From: Lagopus muta | Lineage: Eukaryota > Chordata > Aves > Galliformes > Phasianidae | DNA: 64,000 nucleotides | Direction: 5' to 3' | Assembly: GCF_023343835.1 (NCBI RefSeq) | Contig: NC_064433.1 | Location: 178,577,777-178,641,776, forward strand | Part shown: piece by piece, positions 52,101 through 62,802 of the stretch | How positions within the stretch are numbered: position 1 is the first letter of the stretch | Layout: every line of letters begins with the position of its first letter | The notes under the pieces: generated by a model | Database searches by the model: none | Seen by the model: only the letters and a program-made list of their open reading frames with translations | Told to the model about the DNA's origin: nothing | Made by a program: the position numbers and the translations under genes

Positions 52101-55100
52101 CTACATTAGATTTCTTGTTGCTGCCCTGTTTGCCCATTAAAGTGATCTCTAACTGACAAAATGGCTTGGGCAAAATATCACACTGTGTGAAGAACTTGCG
52201 CCACTCCACTATGTATGCTTTTAGCAAAGCTGTATCATCTTGATGACTCAGCACTCTCTGGAGGCGGGGAAAGAAGAGGAGGTAATTTATAAACAGACAA
52301 ACAAAGGTACATTGACTTTGCTTATACTGAAAATACAAAATAAAAGTTACAGCAGAATGTCTACATACGCAAGTGCCAATTAGTTCAGAGCGGCGGTTAT
52401 CAACCCGTGGCACATGGACCTTCTCTAAACAGTAAAAGGTGGCAGCAGTGGAGCTGTCAGTAATGTTCCCAACCGAATCACTTTCTGTTAAGCCATTTGC
52501 GAGCCAAAAAACTTAAAACCTTTGGCCCTATTGGCCTGTATTAGCACAACTACACCGACAGAAGGGCACCAACCTGTAAGAATTGTGTTATATTATGCAG
52601 AGCAGTAAAGTTTAATTTAATGCATTTACAAGGCTCTCATTAGGCCCAGACAGCTAGTTAACTTGTATATTTTAGTAGTGCCTGGGAGCACAGTACAATG
52701 CCTATCATAAGGCCTAAAGCAATGCCTCTAAAACAACAGCTCACACAGACCATACTGAAGGCCCAGCTCAGCACAGCATTTATGCATGTGTGCTAGCAAG
52801 CTGAAGGGACTGAAATAAAAAAAATCAATATGTATATAAGGCTTCAAGCATAAGAAATTGCTTTCCTTTGAACAAAGCTGCAGTGGTGCAAATCTCTTCA
52901 CTAAAGAAAGATTTTAAAGACATTTTTCTTCTTCCCAAACCTTTATAATGTAATTTATAAAAATAATAATTATAAAATTAAGAAAAAAAATCTTGCTGCA
53001 TCTTTTGCTACACATTTTAAAAACAGAAGCTTCCCTTGAATCTACTGATGACTTCGATTATTTGTGGGGAGTCCATAAAACTAGACAGCAAATCTTGCTG
53101 AGCCAACAGAACAGATGTTTCTAATGTGCCATACATTGGATGTATTTTAAAGCCATTGATGAATACATCAGCACACCACTGAAGCCAGACAAAAAGTATT
53201 TTCCAGGCAGTAATTTCTTATAGTAAATTTTGCCTCAAGAAATGTTCAAGTGGAAGAAAATTCCCTAAGTACTGCTGGACAAACAAAAATAGTGCTTTAA
53301 AAAAAACAACACTGCCTACAATGAAACAATGAGCCACAGCAAGCGCTTAAGGCTGTCTTCTGTTTTTCAAGAGAAGTTCACATAGTAATTACAATCTCTG
53401 GAATATCACAGCATTTCAGGCAAAAAAGAAATGCATTTAGATCCAAAGAAAGTCAGAACTGCTGGGTAATTTTTTTCTAATAATACGAATAGAAGTCATG
53501 AAATATTAAGAACTTACCGCTTGTGCTTGCTTAATAAAATCTAGGATGTCTTCCTTCAGAGCCTGATGGATTTTTGCTGGACCTTTGTCATCCCACAGGC
53601 AAACTGCATGCACGTCTCTAGAAAACAATTTATTCACCTTTTAGTAACCATCACTCAAACCTTAATTCTCTGATGTACGAGGCAGAAGCAGTCATAATTT
53701 TAGCATATATAAGAAGAAAAAAAATATGCATTTTGTTTATCACTTAAAAAAAAAATAAGTGGTTAGACTGCACAACACAAACAGGAAAATGTGTTTGGAG
53801 AAGAAACTGAAGCTTTAAGAAAGCACAGGAAGCAGTAACAGCAACCTGCCTAGGAAAGGATTGTGCTGAAGGAGATTTAAAGAACACGTAGAAGTCAATT
53901 CTGCTTCCACCGCCTATCCAGTAATCCCACTGCATTAAGGACAACTTTTTAAAGCTTTTCTTTGACAAAGATGGAAATTAAGTGCCAACAGAAGCACTGC
54001 TACTCAGCCCGCAGTCATTCTCCATACTCTTAAGATGCAGCATCCACTCAGAGTTCCACAATTCACGCACTACAACAACCTTCCACTGCAAAGGAAACCA
54101 ACCTTGCTTTTGAGAGATTTGAGATCAGGTAATTTCAATATTTAACTGGTTTAATAAGATCACAAACATTTCATGACAGTGGAAGCACGTTAAAGTGCAG
54201 CTCAACTGCAGAAAAGCTCCCAAGTAGCATCACAAAGCAAAACGCTGCTGATCAATTTCAATCAACATTCAAACACATTCCTGTTCTTCCTAGCTGACAG
54301 TTCAGCAAGCGTAACTTAACTTCTATTTCCTTTTTATATTAAAGACTAAAAAAGGCAAGTTACACTCCTCAACTATAGCATCATATATAATGCGGCCTAC
54401 CAAGCTTTTTTAAACTCGTTACCTCCCTCTGTATTTTCTTCCTCCTTTCAGTAACAAGGCCAAGCCTTTGCAGGTAAGAAACTACATAATCTACAGGATG
54501 GCTTTGTTCCTATTAATTCAACACAGCTATTCCAATACAAAAGCAACTTTATTAGTTTAACTGAAAAGACAAAATGTCTGAAACTGAAAACACAAAATGC
54601 ACGATAAAAAGCTCCTTTTACACAGAACAAGAGTGCTGGCCAAGAATTTACAAAGGTCTGGCTAACCTGTGGGACTTACATAGATTTCACAGACAAAAAG
54701 TGTTAATGAACTTAGAATGCCATCAGTTCATAACCAAAGTAAAAAGCAGTGCTGGAAGATCATACACAAAGGTCAGGCAGAAGACACATCTTCCATACTT
54801 TTCTTAAAAAGCTTAACAAAATCACTGTCCAAAAATAGAAACCTAGAAGAGCAGGCTCTTTTCCTTCAATATACTTATTTCTGCCATAAAGGCACTTAAG
54901 TATGATCCAACAATTCAGCAAACCAGCAAAATAATAAAGGAAAAAATTCAATACTCATGTAGAATTACTGACCTAATTATTAAAAAAAATGAAAGCAATG
55001 ATTCAGGACTGAATTTGTAACTTAACTACGCCATGTTTCTGGCAACTCCTATGGCTGTGACATCATGAGATATTAAAACTCATTGCATGATAAACTACCT

Positions 55101-58100
55101 TTCTGTTTGGTTGGCAGAAAAGCATGACAGGTGCAGTAAGATGGCTCTAAGAAGAATCACTGCACTGTTCTTACTGAAAAGAGCAATAAAGATGCAGTCT
55201 GGAAGACAAATCATTTCAAATTAAATAAAATTTAGTGAGTGATTTTAAAAAGCAGAAGAAAGTGCAGCACTAAGCAACTGAAGCATTTGAGGGAAAACAA
55301 CTCCATGTTGAGACCAAGACAATTTTAAATAAACTTTTGATATGTAGGTTATAACTCACTTCCTTACTATGCTGACAAAGGTGACATGATGTATTTTAAG
55401 GAAAAAAAAAATCAGCAACAGGAAGTAAATTCAGGATTTTTGGAAGGAGGAAAATGCAATGTTTTTACCTCGAGAGAGCAATCTGCTTCCCTCGGATTTT
55501 TAGAAAGTACAACGATGCAAACAATGTCTGAAAAATGCTATATGTGCTATTCAATTACTCAAATTATACCAGTTTATCTGCATTATCCTTTTACTTCAGG
55601 AGCATTTTTAAGTTACTTTAGAAGAAAAGCATTTAAATCAGAATAATGAACTGCCCTCAAGAACCTACTGCCCAAGCAGCAAACAACGTCTCTCTAACAA
55701 AACCTTTGTGAGCAGGTGGAAGGCTTATTTACTACTGTTGGCTGAAGGCAAATTTCTGCTGTTCTTCCTCCACCTTATCTGCAAAGATCTGAATCTCAAT
55801 AAAACAGTACTTCTGTACATTTATTCTGAAGTAGGCACACCTAATAAAGTGTAAGCTAGCACTTCTGTCCCGTGTGCTCCCATGCCATCGGCACGGTCTG
55901 ACTTCTCTATCAGCAGAACCACAGATACCCCTACTGCAGAGAAGGATGCAGAATGCTGTACTTACGAGAACAGATCAAACCACTGCTGTTTCGTGACGGA
56001 CTCCTGACGAAGAAGTTTCAGAACGATAGGGCGCATGAAATCCCATTTGTCTTCAAATTGCAGCGAACCTTTATTCTAAAAGGAAGAAAGTAATGTACCG
56101 TTAGTAAAATAAATTATTATAGGAATTACCTTTAAGAACTGCAGTTTCCATGGTTAGCACAAAAGTACCTTCCTGTCAGAGCTATCTCAGGCAAACTGGC
56201 GTTTGAGCAACAGCCCCTCAGCTGAACAAAGCTTTTTGCAGTAACTATTATTTCCAAAAGCAGCAGAAGCAGCTAACCAGCTTCTGCCTTAACACACCGC
56301 ACCAGTTACAACACAACACGTTCTGGAAAATGTCCTTCACCTGTGAGAGCAGTTATACATGGACAACAGTGCCACTCAGCCGCACTGCTGCAGCCAAGAT
56401 ACACAATAACAGCCACGAGGCACAGCTGCAAACCTGGCTGGAATAAATGACTGCAACCAACGCAGCAGCGAGGAACCAGGAGTACCTGTGGGTGCTGCCA
56501 CGTATCTTCTTCTCTACTGGGCATGTGGTACGAACAGCACAGAGAAGAGGGAAGCAGAGGAACGTAGGAGCTGCTGTATCACAGCCCCCTCCTATGGCTT
56601 AAACTGCCCCCAGGCAATTAGCCAACATTACAGATGGTACAATTAAGAATAATTCATGCCAAAAAAATCTAATCCCAGGTGAATTTTTTCAAACTCGCTA
56701 TATCATTGAAGAGGAAAGCTAACGAATCCAAGAGCTCCCATCTCATTCTGACTGTCCCAAAAAACCTCACTCACTGTAGTATACAGGCAGACTGCCATTA
56801 CTGGAAAAACAGAACAAAACCACTTTAAGAGAGAAACGAGTTTCACTGCACACACTGTAAACTTATTTGCTTACTGCTCCACATCTTAAAAAGAAAATCT
56901 GCAATTAAAAAAATGAGTTGGTTGGGAGCTGTGACAGGAGACTGTTGGTTATCTCCACTGCTAAGTTTGCTTTTGAACAGGTCATTGTCTTGGCTAGTCA
57001 TACTACATGTGACACAATTCACTTCAAACACAGCACATAATACAGTCCAACTATTTGAAATTCTGACAAGCACGCTGTTCTCCACTAGCAGCCCTTCAGA
57101 GAAATAAGCACAAGCAGCATGCTACATTCTTGAAGTCATCTCCTTCTGAATAACATGTACATGGAAATTTAAAAATACATTTGTTGTTTAATATTCAGAA
57201 TAAGCACAGTTCAGAACCTGTATCCCCTGCAGCTCCCATGTCTCGGTTTTACATGATAGAAGTGCAGCAGGCACCACAGTAACTCTAGCAGCACCATCTC
57301 GCCACTGCAATGGCTTCAGAACAAGAGTCTCAAGCAAGCAGCCCCTGTCCAAGTTCAGAAACCTTTCAACACGTAAGAAAATATTGTACACTGCTTGTGA
57401 AATTCAGAGAGACGGTTTTGCCCACTGGTATCTTCTCCTGTAAAAAAAAAATAACTTGAGTGCCTCATCTTTGAACACCCAAGAACAGAACACACGCTGC
57501 CCCAGATAGGCCTGTCTTTACAATTACTTCCCAAACTTTGATGGCTTTCTCTCATCTTCCCTATTCCTCAGAAAGCGATTAGCTTCTTCCTGCAGACATT
57601 TCTGTTCCCAGTCCCCCTTTGCGGGTTAAAAAACTTGAAAGACGAGCTGCTGTAGAGTTACAAGTTCCAGAAAAGGCATTATCAAATGAGTAAAACCAGC
57701 TTCCTCCTAAGTTTCCCTTTGGAGCAAAGCTTCAGATCCCGTATGTTTTCTGCTAGAAGTAAAAAGCCTGTGCTGCATTTCAGCCCTGAACACAGCAGAA
57801 GACAAAAGAATAAAAATGAATGCTATACCTTTGCCAGCGTTTCACTATAAAACATGGATGAAGAAAACCTTTGTTTCCATGAAGCAGTATCTGTGACATT
57901 TATACCCCAACTTCCCAACACACACTAAGAATCGCAGAATGGTTTGGGTTGGAAGGGACCACAGGGACCACACAGTTCCAAGCCCTGCACAGGCAGGGAC
58001 ACTGCCTTCTACACCAGGCTGCTCACAGCCCCATCCAGCCCAGCCTGGAGCCACAGCTCCAAGGGAAGATAAGCAGGAAGGCAAGCGGCACCTCTAACTA

Positions 58101-61100
58101 AAAGTTACACCACACACACTTCTCTGAAAGCACAAATGAGGACTGATGGCCATACCCTGGCTCCGTGACCACTCCTGAGTTTAAAATTTAATGCATTTCA
58201 GAAGTCACTTCGCTACATGTACTCAGGGAGATTTAAAGCTCCATTTTAACACAACTTCACTTGAAAAGTATACAATGTCACTACTATATTGAAATATGTA
58301 CTACAGCTTTACTCTTCCTATTCCTCTCTTCACTGAATAAACACTTACATGCAACATTTCACAATGGCAGGCAAAAAATTTTCCAGACCGTGTTGGTAGA
58401 TATTACATAGAATTAGTAAAATAACACAAATAATGCAAACAGAGCAGGTGCACCAACAGCTCTCCTGACTTGGGTCCTACTGCATAACGCAAATCTCCTC
58501 TCCATAACTGCAAGCAAGGTGAAGAGAAGCACAGCAGGAGGAGGCACGGAGTACAGAGTGAGAGCCTAAATAAACGTGGAACGCACCAGGAGCCAGCCTG
58601 GGGATGGGGAGAGCGAGGCTCCCAGGCCAGGCAGGTCCCAGCAGCCTCTGGCAGCCTCCATGCTGCTGTCCCTCTGTACTTTGAAACATTCACTCGGCCA
58701 CCCAGTGCTTTTTACTGTGTACACTCACTAGTTTAGGCCACACAGAATTGCAGTTCTGATCTCCATCAGATGCACTGCACAGTACTGTGAAAAAGCAGCA
58801 TCCTCCATCACTGAGCACACTTCAGTACGTCTGTGCTTTTACTACTGAGCTGTTTTCAGACACTGTATTAAGGCTAATTCAAAAGGGATGAGGTAAGACA
58901 GATGAGGTCCTAGCCTACAATAAGCAGGAGAATTCCCATTCTGATTGCTCTCTGCTTCTTGCAGCTCTATGTATCAGTGAGATGATCATAGCAAAGTCAC
59001 TACACAAAGCAGAAAGACAGCCGTGGGGAAAGCTCTGCTGCGTAACTGAGTGGAATGCAGCATTCACCACAAGCTGCTCTAATTGGAAATAGGCAGGATA
59101 AACTAAACATATCTGGAGATATTTTCTTTACATTGAATAACTAGAAAACTGCAGAAATGCTTCCATTTTTAAGTGCAGAGCAATAAGACCCACAAAACAT
59201 AGCTGAAACAAACAAAAGGTAGATCGTGGTTCTTACTTAAGTCTACAGCAAACCTGCTATTTGCTTTGCTGCTTCCCCCGTAACACCAGGCTCACACTGC
59301 AATTCAACTTGCTTGCACCAACTTCTGCATTTGCTGCCACCTCCAGCAGCTCCAATAAGGCCTACAGAAGCATGGAGACCAGCTCACGTGGCTACAGCTA
59401 CAGGTTTCCTCTGCACTGTGATAAGCTGAGCCGCTTTGTGTTCCAGGAGCTGCAGAGAAACCCATGTGCCTTCACATCACAAATCGTCACTGCAAAGCCA
59501 ACAGCGGACACTCCAACACATGCCCTGAGAGATTAATTTACCTTTCGCAATTATGAAAGCTGCACCAGCACAGCTGAAGTGATGCCCTGTGAAGTGAAGA
59601 GAGGCTATCGGGCATTGATTCAGCCAGGATTCATTAGTAGAATAAGAAAGGAGTATTTCACTTCATTTTCTCAAGTATGCAGAAGGTTGAGACAAGATGG
59701 GGAAAAACAGAAAACTCTCAGTTCCTGTTTATCCTAGCGAAACTGAGACCCACCTAAACCTGACATGGGTCTGATTACTGTTAGGGCTTTGTTGTTTTGC
59801 TTTTAATGCCAAAAAATCTTGTATGTTTTTACTATGCAGAGGACAGTGCTTTCTTCTGAATTGCATTTCATCAGCATAAGGCACTGTCAATTGGCAAAAA
59901 CCTGCAATCAACAGCTCGCTGCAATGGGAGCACACTGAGCATCACAGCTGGGGAACAAAAGCCCTTATCTAGTCACAATTATCTTATTGGTTTAGTGTGT
60001 CATTATGAATAAAGCCAAATCACTGTATGACCTTCTCTTTCACGAGGTAGCGGTCATAGTTCATTGTCTTTAGAAAACTCCCTGATTAGTAGATATATGG
60101 CTTAGAAAATACTGCCAGGTGCTCTAAACACCTATGTAGCATTTTTCCAGAAACACACTGTGCACGTGTATCTTTCTGTCCATTTAAAATGCTAATGATT
60201 TAAAGGCCAACTGCAGAGATGCCACTACACCAACAAAACGGCTTCAGATCAGTGAAAGCCATCTCACAAAAGCAAGGCCTTTGACTTTATTTGCTCTTAC
60301 TGTACGCTTATCCTTTCAAAACGGCTGAAGAGGAATGCTGACAGATCTCACAGGCCTGTTTCTTCTAGCTACAATACGCTATACAGCCATGTCTTGTCAG
60401 AGCACACGTTGGCCTTTCCTGAGATCCTCAGAAGTACTGCAAAGCAGTGGACTAAAGCAATAACAAGCAGAATTGCCTGAGCTTTGTCCAAGCTCTAAAA
60501 CAATGCTCTCCTAAAGAAATCCCATTTTGTCTCTATAGCTGCGAGTGGGACACGAAGCTTTTCTCCAGCAGACCTGAATTCTTCCATTTGAGATTTTTAG
60601 TTCAGTCTTATCAGCTTTAATACCTAGATAACGAGTTACGGGGAGGGGGGGGGGGGGGGGGGGGGGGAAGGTAATTGAACAAGGGAGGGAAGATTGAGGT
60701 TGGATGTCAGGGGGAAATTCTTTCCAGAGAGAGTGGTGAGGTGCTGCAACAGGCTGCCCGGAGAGGTGGTGGATGCCCCGTCCCTGGAGGTGTTCAAGGC
60801 AGGGTGGATGGGGCCCTGGGCAGCCTGGTCTAGTATTAAATGGGAAAGGTGGTGGCCCTGCCTGTGGGCAGGGTGGTTGGAGATTCATGGTCCTTGAGGT
60901 CCCTTCCAAACCTGGCCATTCTGTGAATGAAGATTCATTTTAACTACATGTCAATTTCAATAGCTTTTTATATATATGAGCATGTGTGTATGCTTGTGTG
61001 CTTATTTTTAGAAGTGAAACCTTTTTTGGACACGAGGAAGACATGAGGTTATTGATTATTTCTTTTTCCTTCTCACGGAGTGTCTCAGAACAGCTTCAGG

Positions 61101-61965
61101 GCAAACCCATACACGCAGCATAGGTCTGGTTGCTGAAATGCAAGTAGCACCTCTTCAGAACCATATTGAAGTATAACACACACGTATACATCCATTTTAT
61201 ACCGCTACCTGATACAAGTAACCAAACCTGGCAGCCTTCTGAAGGCCTCATACCCCGATCAGGCCGGCGTCCCAAAGCACACCAGGAGCAGCTGTGCGGG
61301 GCAGGCCGGCTCCGGGCACGCTGGCACAGCCCTGGAGGCCACACAGGGCCGAGTCCCCGCGCACACCGCACACTCAGGAGGCGCAGCCCCTGGCCGGGCC
61401 ACGGCCCGTCACAGCCACAACTTCTGCGCAAACTTGGCTCTCTTCGGGGTGACTGACATCTGCCACCAAACACCGGGAAGGAGCCTGCGAACATCGGAGC
61501 CCACAGCAGAGCCGATTAAAGGCCTCGAGGAGTTTTTCCTTCGCAGCAAAGTGCGGTTAGCAAAAAAGAAAACGCCAGAACGCGCCGACAACCCGACCGC
61601 CGACACCTGCTCGCGGCGAAGGCGTTCCCCAACTCTTTGTTCAACTCACAACTCTTTTCCCGCACCGCGGGGTTCCCCGAAATAAACAAAGGCCCGACCC
61701 CGTCCGGCAGCGCGGAGCGGGGTCCCCGCGCGGCTGTGTGAGACGTGAGCGGGAGGCCACGGCCGGCCGGGCCGCACGCCGAGCCTGCAGCCGTACAGCC
61801 GAGGCCGGGCCCGGGCCGCCCCCTCGCCCGGGGCGCAGCGCCGCGGCCTGCCCGTGCCGCCTCCCGCAGGCCCGGCCGGTGCGGGGCGGCCCCGGAGCCC
61901 GGCCCCGGCCGCCTCACCCCGCGCGCGGGCCCCGCTCTCACCTTTAAGAGATTAGACGTCGCCAT
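33907..61965 (-). CDS. CUL5: CUL5, cullin-5 (VACM-1) ubiquitin ligase scaffold
   Basis: Nineteen coding exons on the minus strand: 61965-61942, 56075-55966, 53617-53518, 52257-52081, 49356-49215, 48588-48443, 48366-48286, 47123-47030, 43890-43760, 43057-42950, 42354-42290, 39852-39720, 39204-39073, 38458-38335, 37615-37440, 37323-37162, 36467-36349, 35409-35286, 34101-33907. The join is 2343 nt, 780 aa plus stop, exactly the human length, with nearly identical sequence where I can compare from memory. Residues 1-390 form the cullin repeats that bind Elongin C and SOCS-box receptors. About 400-680 is the cullin homology domain that binds RBX2. 717-780 is the winged helix with the NEDD8 acceptor Lys724 in IIQIMKMRKK. 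Family knowledge: it ubiquitinates SOCS-box targets and is the cullin that lentiviral Vif recruits. Confidence 0.98.
35286..35409 (-). CDS. CUL5: CUL5 exon 18
   Basis: Residues 676-716: KNAKVQKRGKINLIGRLQL, TTERMREEENEGIVQLRI and LRTQ. It links into the neddylation winged helix. Confidence 0.97.
36349..36467 (-). CDS. CUL5: CUL5 exon 17
   Basis: Residues 636-674: SLVAFPKLKRQVLLYEPQV and NSPKDFTEGTLFSVNQEF. It ends AT|gtaaga inside an Ile codon. Confidence 0.97.
37162..37323 (-). CDS. CUL5: CUL5 exon 16
   Basis: Residues 582-635: ITFKNEVGQYDLEVTTFQL, AVLFAWNQRPREKISFENL and ATELPDAELRRTLW. Symmetric, phase 0. Confidence 0.97.
37440..37615 (-). CDS. CUL5: CUL5 exon 15
   Basis: Residues 524-581: DSVNIKILNAGAWSRSSEK, VFVSLPTELEDLIPEVEEF and HSGRKLHWHHLMSNGI. 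The alpha/beta domain that embraces the RING protein. Confidence 0.97.
38335..38458 (-). CDS. CUL5: CUL5 exon 14
   Basis: Residues 482-522: EVGMPADYVNKLARMFQDI, KVSEDLNQAFKEMHKNN and KLALP, four-helix bundle segment. Confidence 0.97.
39073..39204 (-). CDS. CUL5: CUL5 exon 13
   Basis: Residues 438-481: LLVLKYVQNKDVFMRYHKA, HLTRRLILDISADSEIEEN and MVEWLR. The KDVFMRYHKAHLTRRLI block is the cullin-family hallmark. Confidence 0.98.
39720..39852 (-). CDS. CUL5: CUL5 exon 12
   Basis: Residues 394-437: VGLKTQPESKCPELLANYC, DMLLRKTPLSKKLTSEE and IEAKLKEV. This is the start of the cullin homology domain (PELLANYCD motif). Confidence 0.97.
42290..42354 (-). CDS. CUL5: CUL5 exon 11 (65 nt)
   Basis: Residues 372-392: AYKAVVNDATIFKLELPLK then QK, ending GG|gtaagc inside a Gly codon. 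Confidence 0.96.
42950..43057 (-). CDS. CUL5: CUL5 exon 10
   Basis: Residues 336-371: DSEKYVEQLLTLFNRFSKL and VKEAFQDDPRFLTARDK, the end of the cullin repeats. Symmetric, phase 0. Confidence 0.97.
43760..43890 (-). CDS. CUL5: CUL5 exon 9
   Basis: Residues 293-335: LHLMFSLMDKVPNGIEPML, KDLEEHIVSAGLADMV and AAAETITT. Confidence 0.97.
47030..47123 (-). CDS. CUL5: CUL5 exon 8
   Basis: Residues 261-291: LMECCVNALVTSFKETILA then ECQGMIKRNETE, ending one base into Lys. The donor is GAAA|gtaagt. Confidence 0.97.
48286..48366 (-). CDS. CUL5: CUL5 exon 7
   Basis: Residues 234-260: ADAKLKEEEKRALRYLETR and RECNSVEA. A symmetric phase-0 exon. Confidence 0.97.
48443..48588 (-). CDS. CUL5: CUL5 exon 6
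   Basis: Residues 186-233: NLCSNPEDKLQIYRDNFEK, YLDSTERFYRTQAPSYLQQ and VQNYMKY. Confidence 0.97.
49215..49356 (-). CDS. CUL5: CUL5 exon 5
   Basis: Residues 138-184: LMLDTWNESIFSNIKNRLQ, MKLVHAERLGEAFDSQLV and GVRESY, ending one base into Val. A possible 69-nt cassette lies in the intron before it. Confidence 0.97.
51250..51475 (-). mobile_element. CR1 3'-end fragment in CUL5 intron 4
   Basis: Degenerate: AGAATGGTTTGTGTTGGAAC to the CTAAAAGAGGGGAGATTTAG region (reverse complement). It has lost its tail and carries small deletions; old. Confidence 0.85.
52081..52257 (-). CDS. CUL5: CUL5 exon 4
   Basis: Residues 79-137: RVLSHQDDTALLKAYIVEW, FFTQCDILPKPFCQLEITL and KKSNVEDSIVRK. It starts and ends in phase 0. 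Confidence 0.97.
53518..53617 (-). CDS. CUL5: CUL5 exon 3
   Basis: Residues 46-78: DVHAVCLWDDKGPAKIHQA and LKEDILDFIKQAQA. With exon 2 it forms the surface that contacts Elongin C in family structures. Confidence 0.97.
55966..56075 (-). CDS. CUL5: CUL5 exon 2
   Basis: Residues 9-44: NKGSLQFEDKWDFMRPIVL and LLRQESVTKQQWFDLF, the first cullin-repeat helices. It ends TC|gtaagt. Confidence 0.97.
57928..58054 (-). mobile_element. CR1 3'-end fragment in CUL5 intron 1
   Basis: About 125 nt from AGAATCGCAGAATGGTTTGG to the CCAGGCTGGGCTGGATGGGG region (reverse complement). Strongly truncated. Confidence 0.85.
60645..60667 (+). repeat. Poly-G run (23)
   Basis: 23 uninterrupted G, preceded by GGGGA, immediately upstream of a CR1 copy. 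On the CUL5 transcript it is a C-run. Quadruplex-prone and often mis-sized in assemblies. Confidence 0.9.
60675..60928 (+). mobile_element. CR1 3'-end fragment in CUL5 intron 1
   Basis: Antisense to CUL5, ending CCATTCTGTGAATGA. A 62-nt core is identical to the copy at 29868-30208, so both belong to one young subfamily. Confidence 0.9.
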
Positions 61966-62420
61966 GATCTCCCCCCGCGGGGCCTCCCCGCCGACGGCGG
62001 CTCCTCTCCCCGGGCTGGACTCGGCTCGGCTCTCCCCCGGCCGCCGCCGCTTTACATGGCCGCGGGCCGCCCGCCCGCCCGGCCCGACCCGCGGCGGCGG
62101 CAGTAGCAGCGGCCGCGGCTCCGGGTTCCCCTGCCCGGAGGCGAGACCGGCACCGTGCTCGGGGCGCTCGGCGGCGCGACCGGCTGGCTCCTCCGCACGC
62201 AGCCGCCCCTCAGAGCCTCATGGCGGCGTCCGCCCAGGAGGCGCTCGGCAGCAGCCCCGGCTCCATGGAAGGGGCCGGCCCACATGATGCGGCGCCGCCG
62301 AGCCGGCCCCGCCGCCGAGCGCGGAGGGAGGCCCGGGCGGGAGCTCCGCCTGCAGCGCCCCCTGGCGGCCGCCGCCGCCCCCCTCGAGCGCAGCCCGACC
62401 TGAAGGCGCTCGGCGGGGGT
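61240..62420 (-). promoter_or_regulatory. CUL5: CUL5 CpG-island promoter
   Basis: About 1.2 kb of dense CpG centred on exon 1, with GCC-rich runs (62045-62110, 62290-62390). No TATA box is visible. The island extends about 450 nt beyond the CUL5 ATG, and the plus strand has an ATGGCGGC (YY1-like) motif at 62220, so divergent transcription is possible. Confidence 0.7.
61942..61965 (-). CDS. CUL5: CUL5 exon 1
   Basis: Eight codons, MATSNLLK, then gtgaga, within the CpG island. An open frame runs upstream in the same phase for about 100 codons in GC-rich 5'UTR, but the family start is this ATG. Confidence 0.95.
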
Positions 62421-62802
62421 GGTCGCCTTTCTTCGTGAACGCTTTTGACTTCACGGTTTTTCTGTTCGATAAGATACGTGTGGTTTTAGGCACCTTCTGG
62501 GTGGGGTTTTTCAGCGTGTGGCTATAGAAGGCATCATTTTAGTTTTCTGTTTAAAAAGGTATCCTGCATCCAAAACGTGTCTTAAGGAAAGCATTTCAAT
62601 TTTCCTCTGGCCTTGGGTTTCCTGTCGTCTCAGCCCTGCCACCAGCACACCATGTGCAGCAGCACCCACCCACCGTGCACAGAAGCGGGTGCTTGGATGG
62701 TTGTAGCCCCGCTGAGCCAAAGTGTGGCTGATGTTGTTCCTCTCCATTTAGCAGAAGTTGGAAAGAGAACTGAAGAAGTTTGAGAAGTTGACCTACAATG
62801 AC
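62421..62802. other. Spacer between CUL5 island and CR1 pair
   Basis: About 380 nt. Its last 50 nt, after a CTCTCCATTTAG acceptor-like site at 62749, reads QKLERELKKFEKLTYND and is not CR1 that I recognise. Nothing else is identified. Confidence 0.5.

Larger units (their letters stand above)
56076..61941 (-). other. CUL5: CUL5 intron 1
   Basis: The largest intron, 5.9 kb. Recognised contents are two CR1 fragments (57928-58054 minus, 60675-60928 plus), a G-run at 60645 and the CpG-island edge from 61240. The rest shows no conserved coding or RNA feature that I can identify. Confidence 0.8.

Noticed and set aside
59261..59536. Plus-strand 91-codon frame in CUL5 intron 1
   Set aside because: No splice context, no conserved motif, and antisense to the gene.
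61516..61965. 149-codon minus-strand frame starting at the CUL5 ATG and reading through the exon 1 donor
   Set aside because: The frame continues into intron 1 only because GC-rich DNA has few stops. The GTGAGA donor and the in-frame join to exon 2 give the real protein.
61738..62440. Long GC-rich frames on both strands around the CUL5 island, up to 180 codons
   Set aside because: Composition (Arg, Pro, Ala, Gly) is what random CpG-island DNA encodes. No domain or orthologue recognised.
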